Origin: Clytia hemisphaerica
Lineage: Eukaryota; Cnidaria; Hydrozoa; Leptothecata; Clytiidae
Assembly (NCBI GenBank): GCA_902728285.1
Contig: CACVBU010000178.1
Span: 2,654,869 to 2,718,868, forward strand
Direction: 5' to 3'
DNA length: 64,000 nt
In this document: positions 24,901 to 34,270 of the stretch, piece by piece
How positions within the stretch are numbered: the first letter of the stretch is position 1
Layout of the letters: every line of letters starts with the position of its first letter
Notes under the pieces: model-generated
Databases searched by the model: none
The model's input: only the letters and a program-made list of their open reading frames with translations
Told to the model about the DNA's origin: nothing
Position numbers and translations under genes: made by a program

Positions 24901-27900
24901 TTTTCTTAAAATGGTTTAGAAATCCAATGATTGTATTAACTCTAACCATTTAAATTTTTAATTCAAATTTAAGGAAATTTCAAGATCTCTCATATAAAGC
25001 TAACGAATCAAGCTATAATCAAGTTTCTAAAACTCAAAAACACAAAAGACAGGGGTATCTCTTGGACAGGAATTTTATACACGTTAGGCATCTCTTAAAT
25101 CAAAACATATCAGGGTTTTATTTTTACATGAGTGTTCCCGTTTCATATCAGACACATAACAGGACAGTGTCTGCCTATTGTTATATTATGCTGATATAAG
25201 CAAAAAAATGTTTTTATTTTCCTCTTTCTGACCAATCTTGCTCCACATTCGTGTCAATTCAATATCAAAAAGTTTGTAAAATAAAATTGATGAGTAAGCA
25301 ATATCGATATCACTCTTATCTAAAAACAAAACTTTTAACAAACCACCATAACAAACATAACCACCTGTTGGGCATGAAGAATTGTATTGTTGATATCCCG
25401 GACAGCATTCAGATATGTTTTTCGTTCGTACAACCAATACATTTTTCACTGATGATTTACTTTCAGATCTAAATAGTAATGATAATAATAAATGACAGAT
25501 AGTGTGGTCGTGTTACAAAAATACAGGCTGTTTGTAGGAAAAAAATATGATCTAGCTGAAACTTTCTCCAGACCTTTTTTATAGGATGCTTATACCTCAG
25601 GAAAAATTCCCCTAAAATCCCACTGGTGGAACATCCCTTTTTTGGGACATTTCTATTTTCCCCAGGCAAAATCCTAAGGGCGAAATTTTTTGAAAATTTC
25701 AAACTTATTTCCAGACAATATCATGTATACCATTCGAAAGCTCTCGAAAAACTATACAGAAGACTTTTAAACGGTTATAGCTGATTTCCTTACCTAACTC
25801 GAGATATTTCATGCGCAAGTTCCACTTTTCGCCACACTTTGGTCAAAATTGACCATAAACAGCGTCTTCTGCGTGAATTATCTTGAGTTAGGTAATGAAA
25901 TCGGCTATACCGGTTTAAAAGTCTTCTATATAGTCTTTCGAGAGCTTTCGAATGGTATACTTGATAATATCTGAAAATGAGTTTGAAATTTTCAAAAAAT
26001 TTCGCCCTTAGGGTTTTGCCTGGGGAAAAAAGAAATGTTCCAAAAAAGGGATGTTCCACCAGTGGGATTTTAGGGGAATTTTTCCTGAGGCATAACCATC
26101 CTATAGAGAAGGTCTGGAGAAAGTTTCAGCTAGATCATATTGTTTTCCCGTAAATTATGCTAAACGACCCCACTAAGAATGATGAATCACATCCAACACC
26201 TATATTATATAGAGAAATTTTTCTACCATTTTCAAGGTTTTCAAGGATTTTTTGGCAATATTTTAGCGATTTTTCAAGGTTTTTTGAACCATTATATATT
26301 GGGTATTTTCAATGTTTTTCTCAGAACTCAAATTGATTTAAATAGTATACGTTTTAAAGTTCTTTTTGGCAATATTTTAGCGATTTTCAATGTTTTTCAG
26401 AACTCAAATTGATTTGAATATTACGATATCACCGTACTTGACGAGGTGCGTGAAAGTCTAGTACCAGCATTTGGTCCATAAAAAACGATTACGAGCGATG
26501 CGAGAAAGAGAATTTTTGGAGCTTTAGCATCGACTTCAGTGAGGACCAAAACTAAACAACTATACTGTCACAATCATGCTTTTACAAGGTTTTCAAGGAA
26601 ATCTTTCACATTACGATCACTTTCATGGTTATCAAAGTTGCTTAGTCCAATTTCAAGGTTTTCAAGGTTTTCAAGGCCCCGTAAACACCCTATAATAATT
26701 TAGTATCTAAAGGGAATTAATTTTGGCGAATTTTCGATTTTTGAAATAAACCCCCTTTTTTGCAAACACTTATTTTTGGGATGAGCTGGAGTTTTTACAA
26801 GATAATTCACTAATTGGTCATTTAAAGTGATAGAGATGACGCGTTCTTTAGAAAAAGTAATAAGATTCAATACATCTTAACGACCAACCAAATCAAATAA
26901 GAGCTTGTAAAAACTCCAGCTTGTCCCTTATTTTTAGGCAGAAAAGAACTGATTTACCCTCCCGTTAGCCAAAATTATGTTCTTGCAAATATACAAAATT
27001 GTGTTCCTCGCCAAAAGTAGTGTTCTTAAGGTATAACGTTTTCGCAGTGCTTGGCGCAGTAGGGTGTAGTGGAATGTTGAATGTTAACTAGAAAGTTGAG
27101 CTTTGATTTCCCCTCGTTGCTTATTCCAAACAAGAAACAAAGTGGAAGAAACAAGGGCTCTTAACGCACTCTATGTTACGTGCCAGAAAGTTGAGTAAAC
27201 CATGTTCTCACATAGCGACTTCTCGACCATTCAATTAACTCTTAGACCACGAGGGACACGTATATGCGTCAAAAACAAGCCAAAATACTGAGGCAATAGC
27301 TCCTGACCACTTGATTTAAAGAGGCATAAACCGATTTTAGAAAGAATATAAAAATAGCTTTCCAATGGTACCAAAACCATCTTCTAAATCAAAAGCTACA
27401 AGCTTTTATGGCACTTTTAAGTTTTGAGTTTCAAAAAAAGAATCAGAAAAATTTCAACTTTTTCAAACAAAAACAGCGCGCACAAAGGGGTAAAGACCCG
27501 ACATAACGTTATAATTTCTAAATAATCTTTTAAAGGTTTTATCTTTACATATTTTTACATCAGGACGGTGGCTCCCTATTGTTATATTGTGCTGATATAA
27601 AAAAATGTTTTTCTTTCCCTCTTTCTGACCAATCGTGCTCCACATCCGTGTCAATTCAATGTAAAAAAGCTTGTAAATCAAAATTTATGAGAAGCAAACG
27701 ATATCACTCTTAATTGAAAACAAAGCCTTTAAGCTAAGATCTACTTTCAACCGATGATACAGTATAATATCTAAGACTTACCTGAACTTTTTGGTTTGAG
27801 CCCAAAACGGACAATCTCCAAAAATACTGATCCCATCACAATCGTAGTAAGGAACCAATACTTGGCGCATGTAGAGTTGTGTTTTATTCACAAAATATTT

Positions 27901-29089
27901 GATGGTTCTGGTGCAAACATTTTCACTAAAAAAATAAATTGGTTATAACGGCTAATTGTCATATTTAAAAAAATTGGAGTTACCGCAATACTTTTAAAAG
28001 GGACGAGCTAAGACGAGCTAAAATTGACATACATTCAACCTGAGATCAGATTGTAAATGTTTCCTATGCCCACCACGCTGAAGCTCTAAAGGAATGGGTT
28101 AAAACGTAACAATCTGACAAATATGCAATTTTTGATTTCGGAGGGACCACGCTCGTTTCAAAGGACTGAGAATGACAGCAAGGTTGCATGATTGTGTTTG
28201 AGGACTATTTTCCACAGATGGTTAGTTTTCAAGCGCCTTCAGAGGTTTACCGTGCCTGTAAGAAAACTATGACCCGCTGCAATCTGGTTACATATATTAG
28301 ACTTGAGTGCGGTCTTGGCTTCAATTTGGTATGAAAATCTTTTGGAGGCTCGTGGTGTATCGGTTGAATATTTCTGGTGTCAACATTTAATTTTCATATT
28401 TAAATAGGAATATTTTTCGCATCTTTCTCGCAACTTGAAACGTCATAACGAAACATAATTAGCAATTATTTTGATGCTCTTGCCTCTCTATAAGGAAAAC
28501 TTTAATACTCCTTTTGGAATAGACCGCGTTTTGATGGAAAAAGTGATTAAAATACAGCAAAAAAATTATTTCATTAAGGAAGGAGAGTGAACGATAATGT
28601 CATTGCTGCGGACAAGACAAGAACATGAGGAAATCAATGAAAATATAGCTTGTTGTTTATTTAGTGCCTATATCAAATCTATGGTATGACCTTAGTTAAA
28701 AGTTGAACCAACAACCTTGAACAAAGTAGCTGAATGTTGGTTATTAGATAGCCTTAAAGGATTTATTTTTAAATGAGTGTTCCCGTTTCATATCAGACAC
28801 ATGTTTCATATCAGGACAGTGTCTGCCCATTGTTATATTATGCTGATTAAGCAAAAAGTTGTTGTTCTTTTCCTCTTTCTGACCAATCTTGTTCCACATC
28901 TGTGTCAATCCAATGTGAAAAAGCTTGTGAATTAAAATTGACGAGTAAGCAAGCGATATCACTCTTATTTCAAAACGAAAGGAAAGTGTTATGCTCTTAC
29001 CCAGTAGGATCAAGTCCAGTTTCATTTTTGCCACTCGAATTCACGCTGTAAACCAACCAACAAACGAAAATGAGAACTTTTATCAACAT
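18999..29089 (-). CDS. Membrane-anchored EMI/EGF protein with EGFL7/8-like domain order
   Basis: Seven exons join in phase: 29089-29001, 27925-27782, 25468-25365, 23468-23376, 20914-20792, 20119-19997 and 19408-18999, encoding 361 residues. Residues 1-17 are a signal peptide ([17 protein letters not shown]). An EMI domain follows, ending [13 protein letters not shown]. Then comes a six-Cys EGF ([17 protein letters not shown]...), two nearly identical calcium-binding EGF repeats (DHxEC...C-I-N-T-K-G-S-F), and a Ser/Thr/Asn-rich stalk with several N-x-S/T sites. A transmembrane helix near 334-355 precedes the short tail KVWLKKNS. Signal-EMI-EGF-cbEGF is the layout of secreted EGFL7/8; the stalk and helix are extra. 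It likely acts at the cell surface in matrix or Notch-type contacts, by analogy only. MEGF-type relatives are the alternative. Confidence 0.88.
19752..19971. mobile_element. Intron repeat family D, copy 1
   Basis: Starts TTAAAGGTTTTATTTTTACA and ends AAAAACAAAACCTTTAA, so it has inverted ends. It contains GTGTTCCCGTTTCATATCAG and CTGACCAATCTTGCTCCACA. Three more copies lie in introns of the same gene. Confidence 0.75.
20252..20640. repeat. Direct duplication in an intron
   Basis: GATGAGACACTCCTCTATA at 20253 recurs as GATGAGACACTTCTCTATA at about 20567. Both are followed by a C-run and AAATCTTCATCCACTTTATT. Confidence 0.6.
21137..21461. mobile_element. hAT-like MITE with CTCTCTAAGGGTC words
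   Basis: Flanked by a perfect 8-bp duplication GGTGGAGC (21129-21136 and 21462-21469), the length typical of hAT transposons. Ends are G/C-run rich (GGGGAGGGGTACTTAGG and CCCTAGTACCCCCCC). The interior contains TATGTGCGGACGGTAAGGG and then repeats AGTCTCTCTAAGGGTC four times. Confidence 0.75.
21547..21620 (-). repeat. tRNA-like sequence (relic or SINE head)
   Basis: The minus strand reads GGCCGCGTAGCTTAGTCGG... with D-arm pairing GCTT/GAGC and B-box GGTTCGATCCC. The acceptor arm is imperfect and the anticodon arm does not fold normally, so it is probably not functional. Confidence 0.5.
22210..22444. repeat. Segmental duplication copy 1, holds exon relic and empty MITE site
   Basis: 235 bp highly similar to 22980-23391 once a 175-bp MITE plus 2-bp duplication is removed from the latter. 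Its right end, CCCCTTCATTACATGTTGG, is a decayed copy of the donor and last codons of the EGF exon at 23376. Confidence 0.85.
22980..23391. repeat. Segmental duplication copy 2, contains the live exon end and a MITE
   Basis: Begins TTGGGATGCATACCGTCAAA like copy 1. It contains the MITE at 23175-23349 and ends in the EGF exon that starts at 23376. Confidence 0.85.
23175..23349. mobile_element. Palindromic MITE, family A copy 2
   Basis: 175 bp with ends AGACCTTATCG and GATAAGGTCT. The unoccupied site in the duplicate at 22400-22410 reads GACTGCAATTCTTT, which defines a 2-bp AT duplication. It lies 26 bp from a splice donor. Confidence 0.85.
23740..23970. repeat. Word repeat TTCGAATAACTGAAAG
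   Basis: Five to six imperfect units of (G)TTCGAATAACTGAAA in an intron of the EMI/EGF gene. Confidence 0.55.
25111..25340. mobile_element. Intron repeat family D, copy 2
   Basis: Same sequence as 19752-19971. It runs up to 24 bp from the splice donor of the second EMI exon. Confidence 0.7.
25499..26178. mobile_element. 680-bp foldback element
   Basis: Two arms (about 25549-25800 and 25880-26142) are inverted copies, sharing GATCTAGCTGAAACTTTCTC and CCACTGGTGGAACATCCC. Outer ends GTGGTCGTGTTAC and AAACGACCCCAC face each other. There is no coding frame. Confidence 0.7.
26222..26690. repeat. Word repeat TTTTCAAGG
   Basis: TTTTCAAGG occurs at least eight times, together with a duplicated GGCAATATTTTAGCGATTTT (about 26253 and 26367). 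Confidence 0.55.
27530..27732. mobile_element. Intron repeat family D, copy 3
   Basis: Ends TTAAAGGTTTTATCTTTACA and CAAAGCCTTTAA, with the internal CTCTTTCTGACCAATCGTGC shared with the other copies. Confidence 0.7.
28754..28985. mobile_element. Intron repeat family D, copy 4
   Basis: Starts TTAAAGGATTTATTTTTAAA. It contains both GTTTCATATCAGACACATG and the following ATCAGGACAGTGTCTG as in copy 1, and lies in the first intron of the EMI/EGF gene. Confidence 0.7.
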
Positions 29090-30634
29090 TGTCCAGAATT
29101 ATCCGATCATTCACCCTAAAAAGTAAGGGGGAGAATATTACACACGTTCATGTTTCACAAGCAAATTCGTTGATACTGGCCTAACCCTAGTCTAAATCAG
29201 TGACCTCTACAAAACCTCTGGTATTATAGTAAAGAAAGAGAATTTATCAGCTATTATTAAGCAATAATTCGATCGTATTGTTCAAAACGCCAAGCAAAAA
29301 CCCTGAGCATCAGACGATGAGTAGAAAAGACTCATGGAGTTTAAAACATCGAAGTCGTCAGAGTAAAAACATTGAAGTTGTCCGAGTAAAAATGGGAAAT
29401 GGAACCTTTCATTTCCAATCGAAAACGCGTGAATCGCGTTGTTTTCACACAAACACAAGATCGAAGGCAGAATATATCGCAAGATTTCGAAAAATATGAT
29501 GCATGAAAACAGAGAAAGCGCTAAATTCAATCCGTCATGCTAAAAGCGGCGCAAATCTAAGGCTTAGAAAGGTTAAAGATTTCTCTCTAGCCCTTCGAGG
29601 ATTTAAAGTTAATAGTTATACACGTTTTTTTTTATAAGAACGTCAAAAATTTTCGAAGCCTTCGGAAATTCTTAGTTTTTTGGATTTGAAGCCTAAAAAT
29701 GTTCTTAAAATGTTCTTATTTTCAGCATTTTTTGAGCATTTTGATGTAATTTCTTAAGAAAATGCATGTTTTTAAGTCTCCAAAGCCTTAGAATGTTCTT
29801 AGAATGTTCTTAAATTTTTGGGCCTCGAAGCCTTATGTTCTTATATAGTTTGTTCTTATAAAAAAAAAACGTGTACTTCGAATTCCCATTAAAAAAGTAC
29901 GTCACTTTATTTAGTTTGATGCCAAAATGGCTAAGGAAGAATCTTAGACTTTTCCCAGGAAAAGTAAAGTTAAACCTTAAAATTTCAAGAGGGAAGTGTT
30001 AGATCTTCTTTCAAAGTATTTTTTTAATATTTTAAATTATCAATCCTAGTTAAAAATCAAAATATTTACAGGTGAAAAGGAAAGTTAGCGGTTTATAAAA
30101 ATAAAAATCACCGGAAAATTATCAACAAGAATAATGGTAGACAGGTCATCGACATACAGATTGTCATCATTATTTGAACAATCAAATACATTCTAGTTTC
30201 ATTCCTTCGTTGTAATTAATTTTCCATATGACACTCCGTTCATAATACCCCAAAAATGGAACTAAAAAGATACACACACTATAAAAACCCAATATAAAAT
30301 GTTTTTAAAAACCAACGACAATTTGTGAATCTGACTAAGTCAAAAGCGCCGTGTATATCGCCTCAAACTAAACAATGTCATCAGCGAGATTCTGTATCTG
30401 GAATTCTCTACGGCTACGGTTAAAGTGGCGAGGGAAATGGCGAGTAAGGCAAATAATGGCGGGTGAAAGCAAGTTCGATATTTGACGTAAGGCATTATGT
30501 CGACTTTGCTTATACGGTGCTTTGGTGTTTTTCCCGTACAGAGCAAAATAGACAACGACATGTCGCCTTTGGTGATGATCCGCATGGGCAGCCCCGCAAC
30601 CGTAGCCGTAGAATATCTCCGATACATAATCTCT
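29090..30634. other. Intergenic, MITEs only
   Basis: Contains a partial family C MITE (about 29480-29610) and a complete TAAGAAC-type MITE (29621-29873). No gene is supported. Overlapping open frames at 30340-30690 are short and have no recognisable content. Confidence 0.5.
29621..29873. mobile_element. TAAGAAC-type MITE, complete copy
   Basis: 253 bp, ends CACGTTTTTTTTTATAAGAA and TTCTTATAAAAAAAAAACGTG, flanked by TA. The interior has TGTTCTTA six times and AAGCCT words, with a near-palindromic layout. Confidence 0.8.
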
Positions 30635-31726
30635 CTATTGAGGCGGAGGTGGTGGATAACTAGATTGTTTCGGGAACTGAACATATCCTAGCTCAAAATC
30701 TAGGAATAGTTTCTCAACAGTGCTTCTTAAGTAAGCTTTTTTCTTAGAGTCTAGTTTCTTCATACGACCAACCAGACTTAAGCAATAATGCTCATCTTCA
30801 TCAAGAGATTGTTGCTTGGTAACCCCTGTTGATGAAGCGCCATTCCCTGCATTAGGCGTCGAGTTATTGATTGGTTGCTGTGAGTGTAGTAATAGTGGCT
30901 TATCGTAAGAATGCTGTTTCGGGGTATGAACTTGATGATGGTTTGAGGAGATGTTGGTGGGCGGTGGTGGGGTGTACATTGAGGGCGATTTGTTGTTAAT
31001 GTTATTGTTCGTGTGGTTTTCCATGTATTTTCGTTTCCGGATTGCAGAGTGCATACTTCCGGATGTGGATTCGAGATCAATTACACTGGAAACTGACGTA
31101 ACGATAGGTAAGGGGTTGTGTGGTTCCTCCTCGTGGTTTGAAGCTGAGCTTGAAGAATCCGCTTTTCCACCAGAATCCCCAATGGGAATCATTGAGACTC
31201 GTGTGACGTCATCGTTATCATCTCCATGTTGTGTCATAAAATGATGAGATGACTCACCACTGCCGTTTTCTTGGTGTTGTACATCGTCATCATCGTAAGA
31301 TACTGAGAAGTCTCTTTTATTATCGTGTTTATATTGAAAAGGAGCATCTCTCGTTTTAATGTAAGGAACTAACCAATGTAAAAAGTCTAATTTTATGTCT
31401 TTAGTTTCAATGGTCCAGTATCCTTCTTTGATGCGTTTCAAATACCGAGAAAGTCGGGTACGAATAGTCTCGTAACGTCTTTTTGTATCCTCGATACGAA
31501 CGTTTAAAATATCGCTAATTTTCTCCCAGCATTCTTCTTTTCGTGTTTTATCGCGAAAATCCTCATGATTTTTGTCGTAGACACCTGGAAAATCACGTAT
31601 AACTTCCATGAATTCTTCATCTGTTAAACGTACCTCGGTTGAGCTTTTAGACACACCTTGATGCTCATTGTTGGTCGCTGAATTGAGTTGTTGTTGCAAA
31701 TTTGGCTCTTCTGGGTCTCTCATCAT
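30635..31726 (-). CDS. MADF-BESS DNA-binding protein, single exon
   Basis: A 363-residue uninterrupted frame starting at ATG 31726. Residues about 39-126 form a MADF (Myb/SANT-like) domain: FMEVIRDFPGVYDKNHEDFR, then CWEKISDIL, then VRIEDTKRRYETIRTRLSRY, ending DFLHWLVPYIKTR. The middle is acidic, Ser-, Asn- and His-rich (DDDDVQHQENGSG...) with a basic patch RKRKYMENH that may be a nuclear signal. Residues about 311-348 (HYCLSLVGRMKKLDSKKKAY...) match a BESS motif, a protein-interaction module. The tail ends PPPPPQ. MADF proteins bind DNA as regulators (Adf-1 is the type), and the family is linked to Harbinger transposon Myb-like proteins. The target genes are unknown. No intron is evident, which may mean retroposition or domestication; that is inference. 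Confidence 0.85.
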   Translation of the reverse strand: MMRDPEEPNLQQQLNSATNNEHQGVSKSSTEVRLTDEEFMEVIRDFPGVYDKNHEDFRDKTRKEECWEKISDILNVRIEDTKRRYETIRTRLSRYLKRIKEGYWTIETKDIKLDFLHWLVPYIKTRDAPFQYKHDNKRDFSVSYDDDDVQHQENGSGESSHHFMTQHGDDNDDVTRVSMIPIGDSGGKADSSSSASNHEEEPHNPLPIVTSVSSVIDLESTSGSMHSAIRKRKYMENHTNNNINNKSPSMYTPPPPTNISSNHHQVHTPKQHSYDKPLLLHSQQPINNSTPNAGNGASSTGVTKQQSLDEDEHYCLSLVGRMKKLDSKKKAYLRSTVEKLFLDFELGYVQFPKQSSYPPPPPQ

Positions 31727-33400
31727 ATTTCAAATGTCAGTAGATGAATCACTAACTGTTTGAGATATTTTTTATGTTGATGAATAAAGATGCAGTCCGT
31801 CTTTTATGTTCCGTTGATTTTATTTTTGTGACATCCAAAAGCAAGATATGTTACTGACTGGTCAAGGTCTTTGGTTGTATGTTGCAAGATAATAAGAATT
31901 GCAATGCGAGACAGAATTGAGAATTGCAATGTATCCTTCCAGGCTTTCAATCTACCGACCTGGTATACCAATAGGAAGTTCTTTTAGAATTTCAAAGCAA
32001 TATTGTAGTTGTATAATTCGAGTTCTTTACAACGTTCGAAAAATTTGTATACATGAAGAAGCTTCTTTCATTCCTCGATCATAACATCATCATAGAGAAG
32101 AGAAAGACAAAATCATAAACGGTGAACGATTTAGTTTGTGTATTATGTTATTCTTTTCACGATGAGGCCGTTTCTTGAATGACGGTACGTTTCACCGATT
32201 TTACACGATTTATGAATAAAATCGGAATTCAACTTTTTCAACCTCTTTTCGATTATGATAACAAATTGGTCGGGGATAGAATCAGGAAAACGTTCTTTTA
32301 TTCAACACTAAAAACATTCTTTTCATAAAAGGGGAGATCTGTTTTTAATTTGAGATGAAAAGACATGAAAATCTCAATCGTAGTTTTTTTTTTATCAAAC
32401 TAAAATAAAAAAGCCGCGACGCGAGTCGGGTTTCTAATAATACAATATATTATAAGAAAACTCCGTCTTTCAAAAACCCCTTACATCTATAATTCTGTAT
32501 CTTTAAAGACAAGATCTCGACCTCATATCAGGGCTACCCTAACATAAATTTTTCACCGTTTCCCTATTTTTTTCATATAACTTCAATTTGATATCTTTTT
32601 TTTTTTTACTTTTTAGGAATTGTGGTTAAATCGCGAGTTTTCTTGTAAAGAAAAAAGCATCCGAGTAGGAGAGTGTTCTAACATCGTCGAGGAGCAATTT
32701 TTGAATAAGAAAAGACATTAAAAAGTTGCATGCGTTTTGATGATGATTGATCATTTAATATTCTTTTGTTATCGGTAACTATCGGATATATCTTCAAGTG
32801 GATTTCTATGTAAGAACAACACTTTTTTATAAGCATAGTTTTCAAACATTTTAAAGATCTTATAGACATAAAAAGAAAAAAACTGACAAATTTTCGAGCA
32901 ACAGCAAAGAGAATATTATGACCATGAGAGGAAAAGTCGAAGATATATCGTAGCGAAAAGATCGGCGTCCGTTTATTACCGACAACCCACCGACAATCAG
33001 TGTCATGGTTCGGGATTCGTCATGGGAACAATATATAATTATAAGCAATTCGAAAGATGAGAAATAGTATCACAATTTTTGACTAGAAAGAAACCGAGAT
33101 GTTCCCTTCTTCCGGAAAAACGATCCGTAGCTGCCATTGACACTAACAGTCCAATCATTGAGTAAGCCCCGAAAGAGCTAAAAAGAAATCTTTAACCTTT
33201 TACAAGTAAGAGAATGTGATGCTGTTAGATTTGCACCGCATTTAGAATGATGGATTGAATTTAGCCCTTTCTTTGTTTTCTCGCGATATATTTTTCAAAA
33301 TCTGGCGATAGGTTTTATTTTTAATCTGACGTTATGAAACGTCACACGTTTTGGATGGGAAATAAAAGTGGCTCCATTTTCCCATTCAGGAGTTTCGTAT
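31727..33400. other. Intergenic, no gene seen
   Basis: AT-rich sequence upstream of the MADF-BESS gene. No repeat or open frame could be supported. Part of it presumably carries that gene's 5' UTR and promoter. Confidence 0.45.
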
Positions 33401-33408
33401 CTAGTCCC

Positions 33409-33735
33409 GGGGGGGGGGGCAGTCAGGCAAATTGACCGACAGGTATGTGCGGCGGTTAAGGGTATGTTTTTCAAAATATCAGAAATGCACTGTAAGGGTG
33501 GACTTTTGATAAATGCACTGTAAGGGTGGAAATTTCAGCAAATCTGGGAAAAAATGCAAATATTTGCTCGAAAATGTTGATTTTTTTTGCTCTAAAAGAG
33601 TTTAAATTTGAAAAAATGCACTGTAAGGGTATGAATTTCACCGATTTTTTTCTGCACTGTAAGGGTGCGATTCTAAAAGCCAATTTTTTCGCCGCACATA
33701 CCGTCAGTTGGTAAACCCACTGCCCCCCCCGGGGT
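33409..33735. mobile_element. hAT-like MITE with TGCACTGTAAGGGT words
   Basis: Flanked by the 8-bp duplication CTAGTCCC (33401-33408 and 33736-33743). Ends are GGGGGGGGGGCAGT and ACTGCCCCCCCCGGGG. The outer part TATGTGCGGCGGTTAAGGGT is shared with 21137-21461, and TATGTGCGG is mirrored as CCGCACATACC. The interior repeats TGCACTGTAAGGGTG four to five times. Confidence 0.8.
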
Positions 33736-33926
33736 CTAGTCCCTTCGCCGCTTTGAAACCAATGAGTCCAATTACTTCTTATAAGAGAAATACTAAACCA
33801 CCTATAGATACTGTTTATGAGGGCTATACCGTAAAAGATTGGCAAAGAGAATTGACCCGAGCTTGCGAGAGTACCTTTGACAGAGGTCAGAAATCAAGGT
33901 TTATACCGGAGATTTAATAGTTGATA

Positions 33927-34106
33927 CAGTTGACGCTCTCTAATTCGACGTTCTACTAATTGATACGCTTCATTATTCGATAACATTGAAAGTCACCGTC
34001 AATAAAGAATTTTCGTAAACGATGCTCCTCTATTCGATAAGAACCCTTGCTCGGTGAAATTCGAGAATTCGTGAATGTTGAATATCGAATTACAGAGCAT
34101 CAACTG
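33927..34106. mobile_element. pogo/Tigger-like MITE
   Basis: Ends CAGTTGACGCTCTCTAATTC and GAATTACAGAGCATCAACTG, flanked by TA. CAGTTGA-type ends with TA targets fit the pogo/Tigger group. Related segments occur at about 18068-18190 and 55890-56162. Confidence 0.65.
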
Positions 34107-34237
34107 TATACAGATCATTTTCAGAGTTTTCACAACAAAATTTTTCCGCGATGGTCATTCTTTATTTTCCTTACATTTTCCCTTGGAAGCATTGACGTTA
34201 AAATTGCAATGCATCAATCGAAGGAGATTTGACGACA

Positions 34238-34238
<1 letters not shown>

Positions 34239-34270
<32 letters not shown>

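Noticed and set aside
30340..30691. Overlapping short frames on both strands downstream of the MADF-BESS gene
   Set aside because: No domain, no splice context, and mutually overlapping frames in 3' flank sequence.
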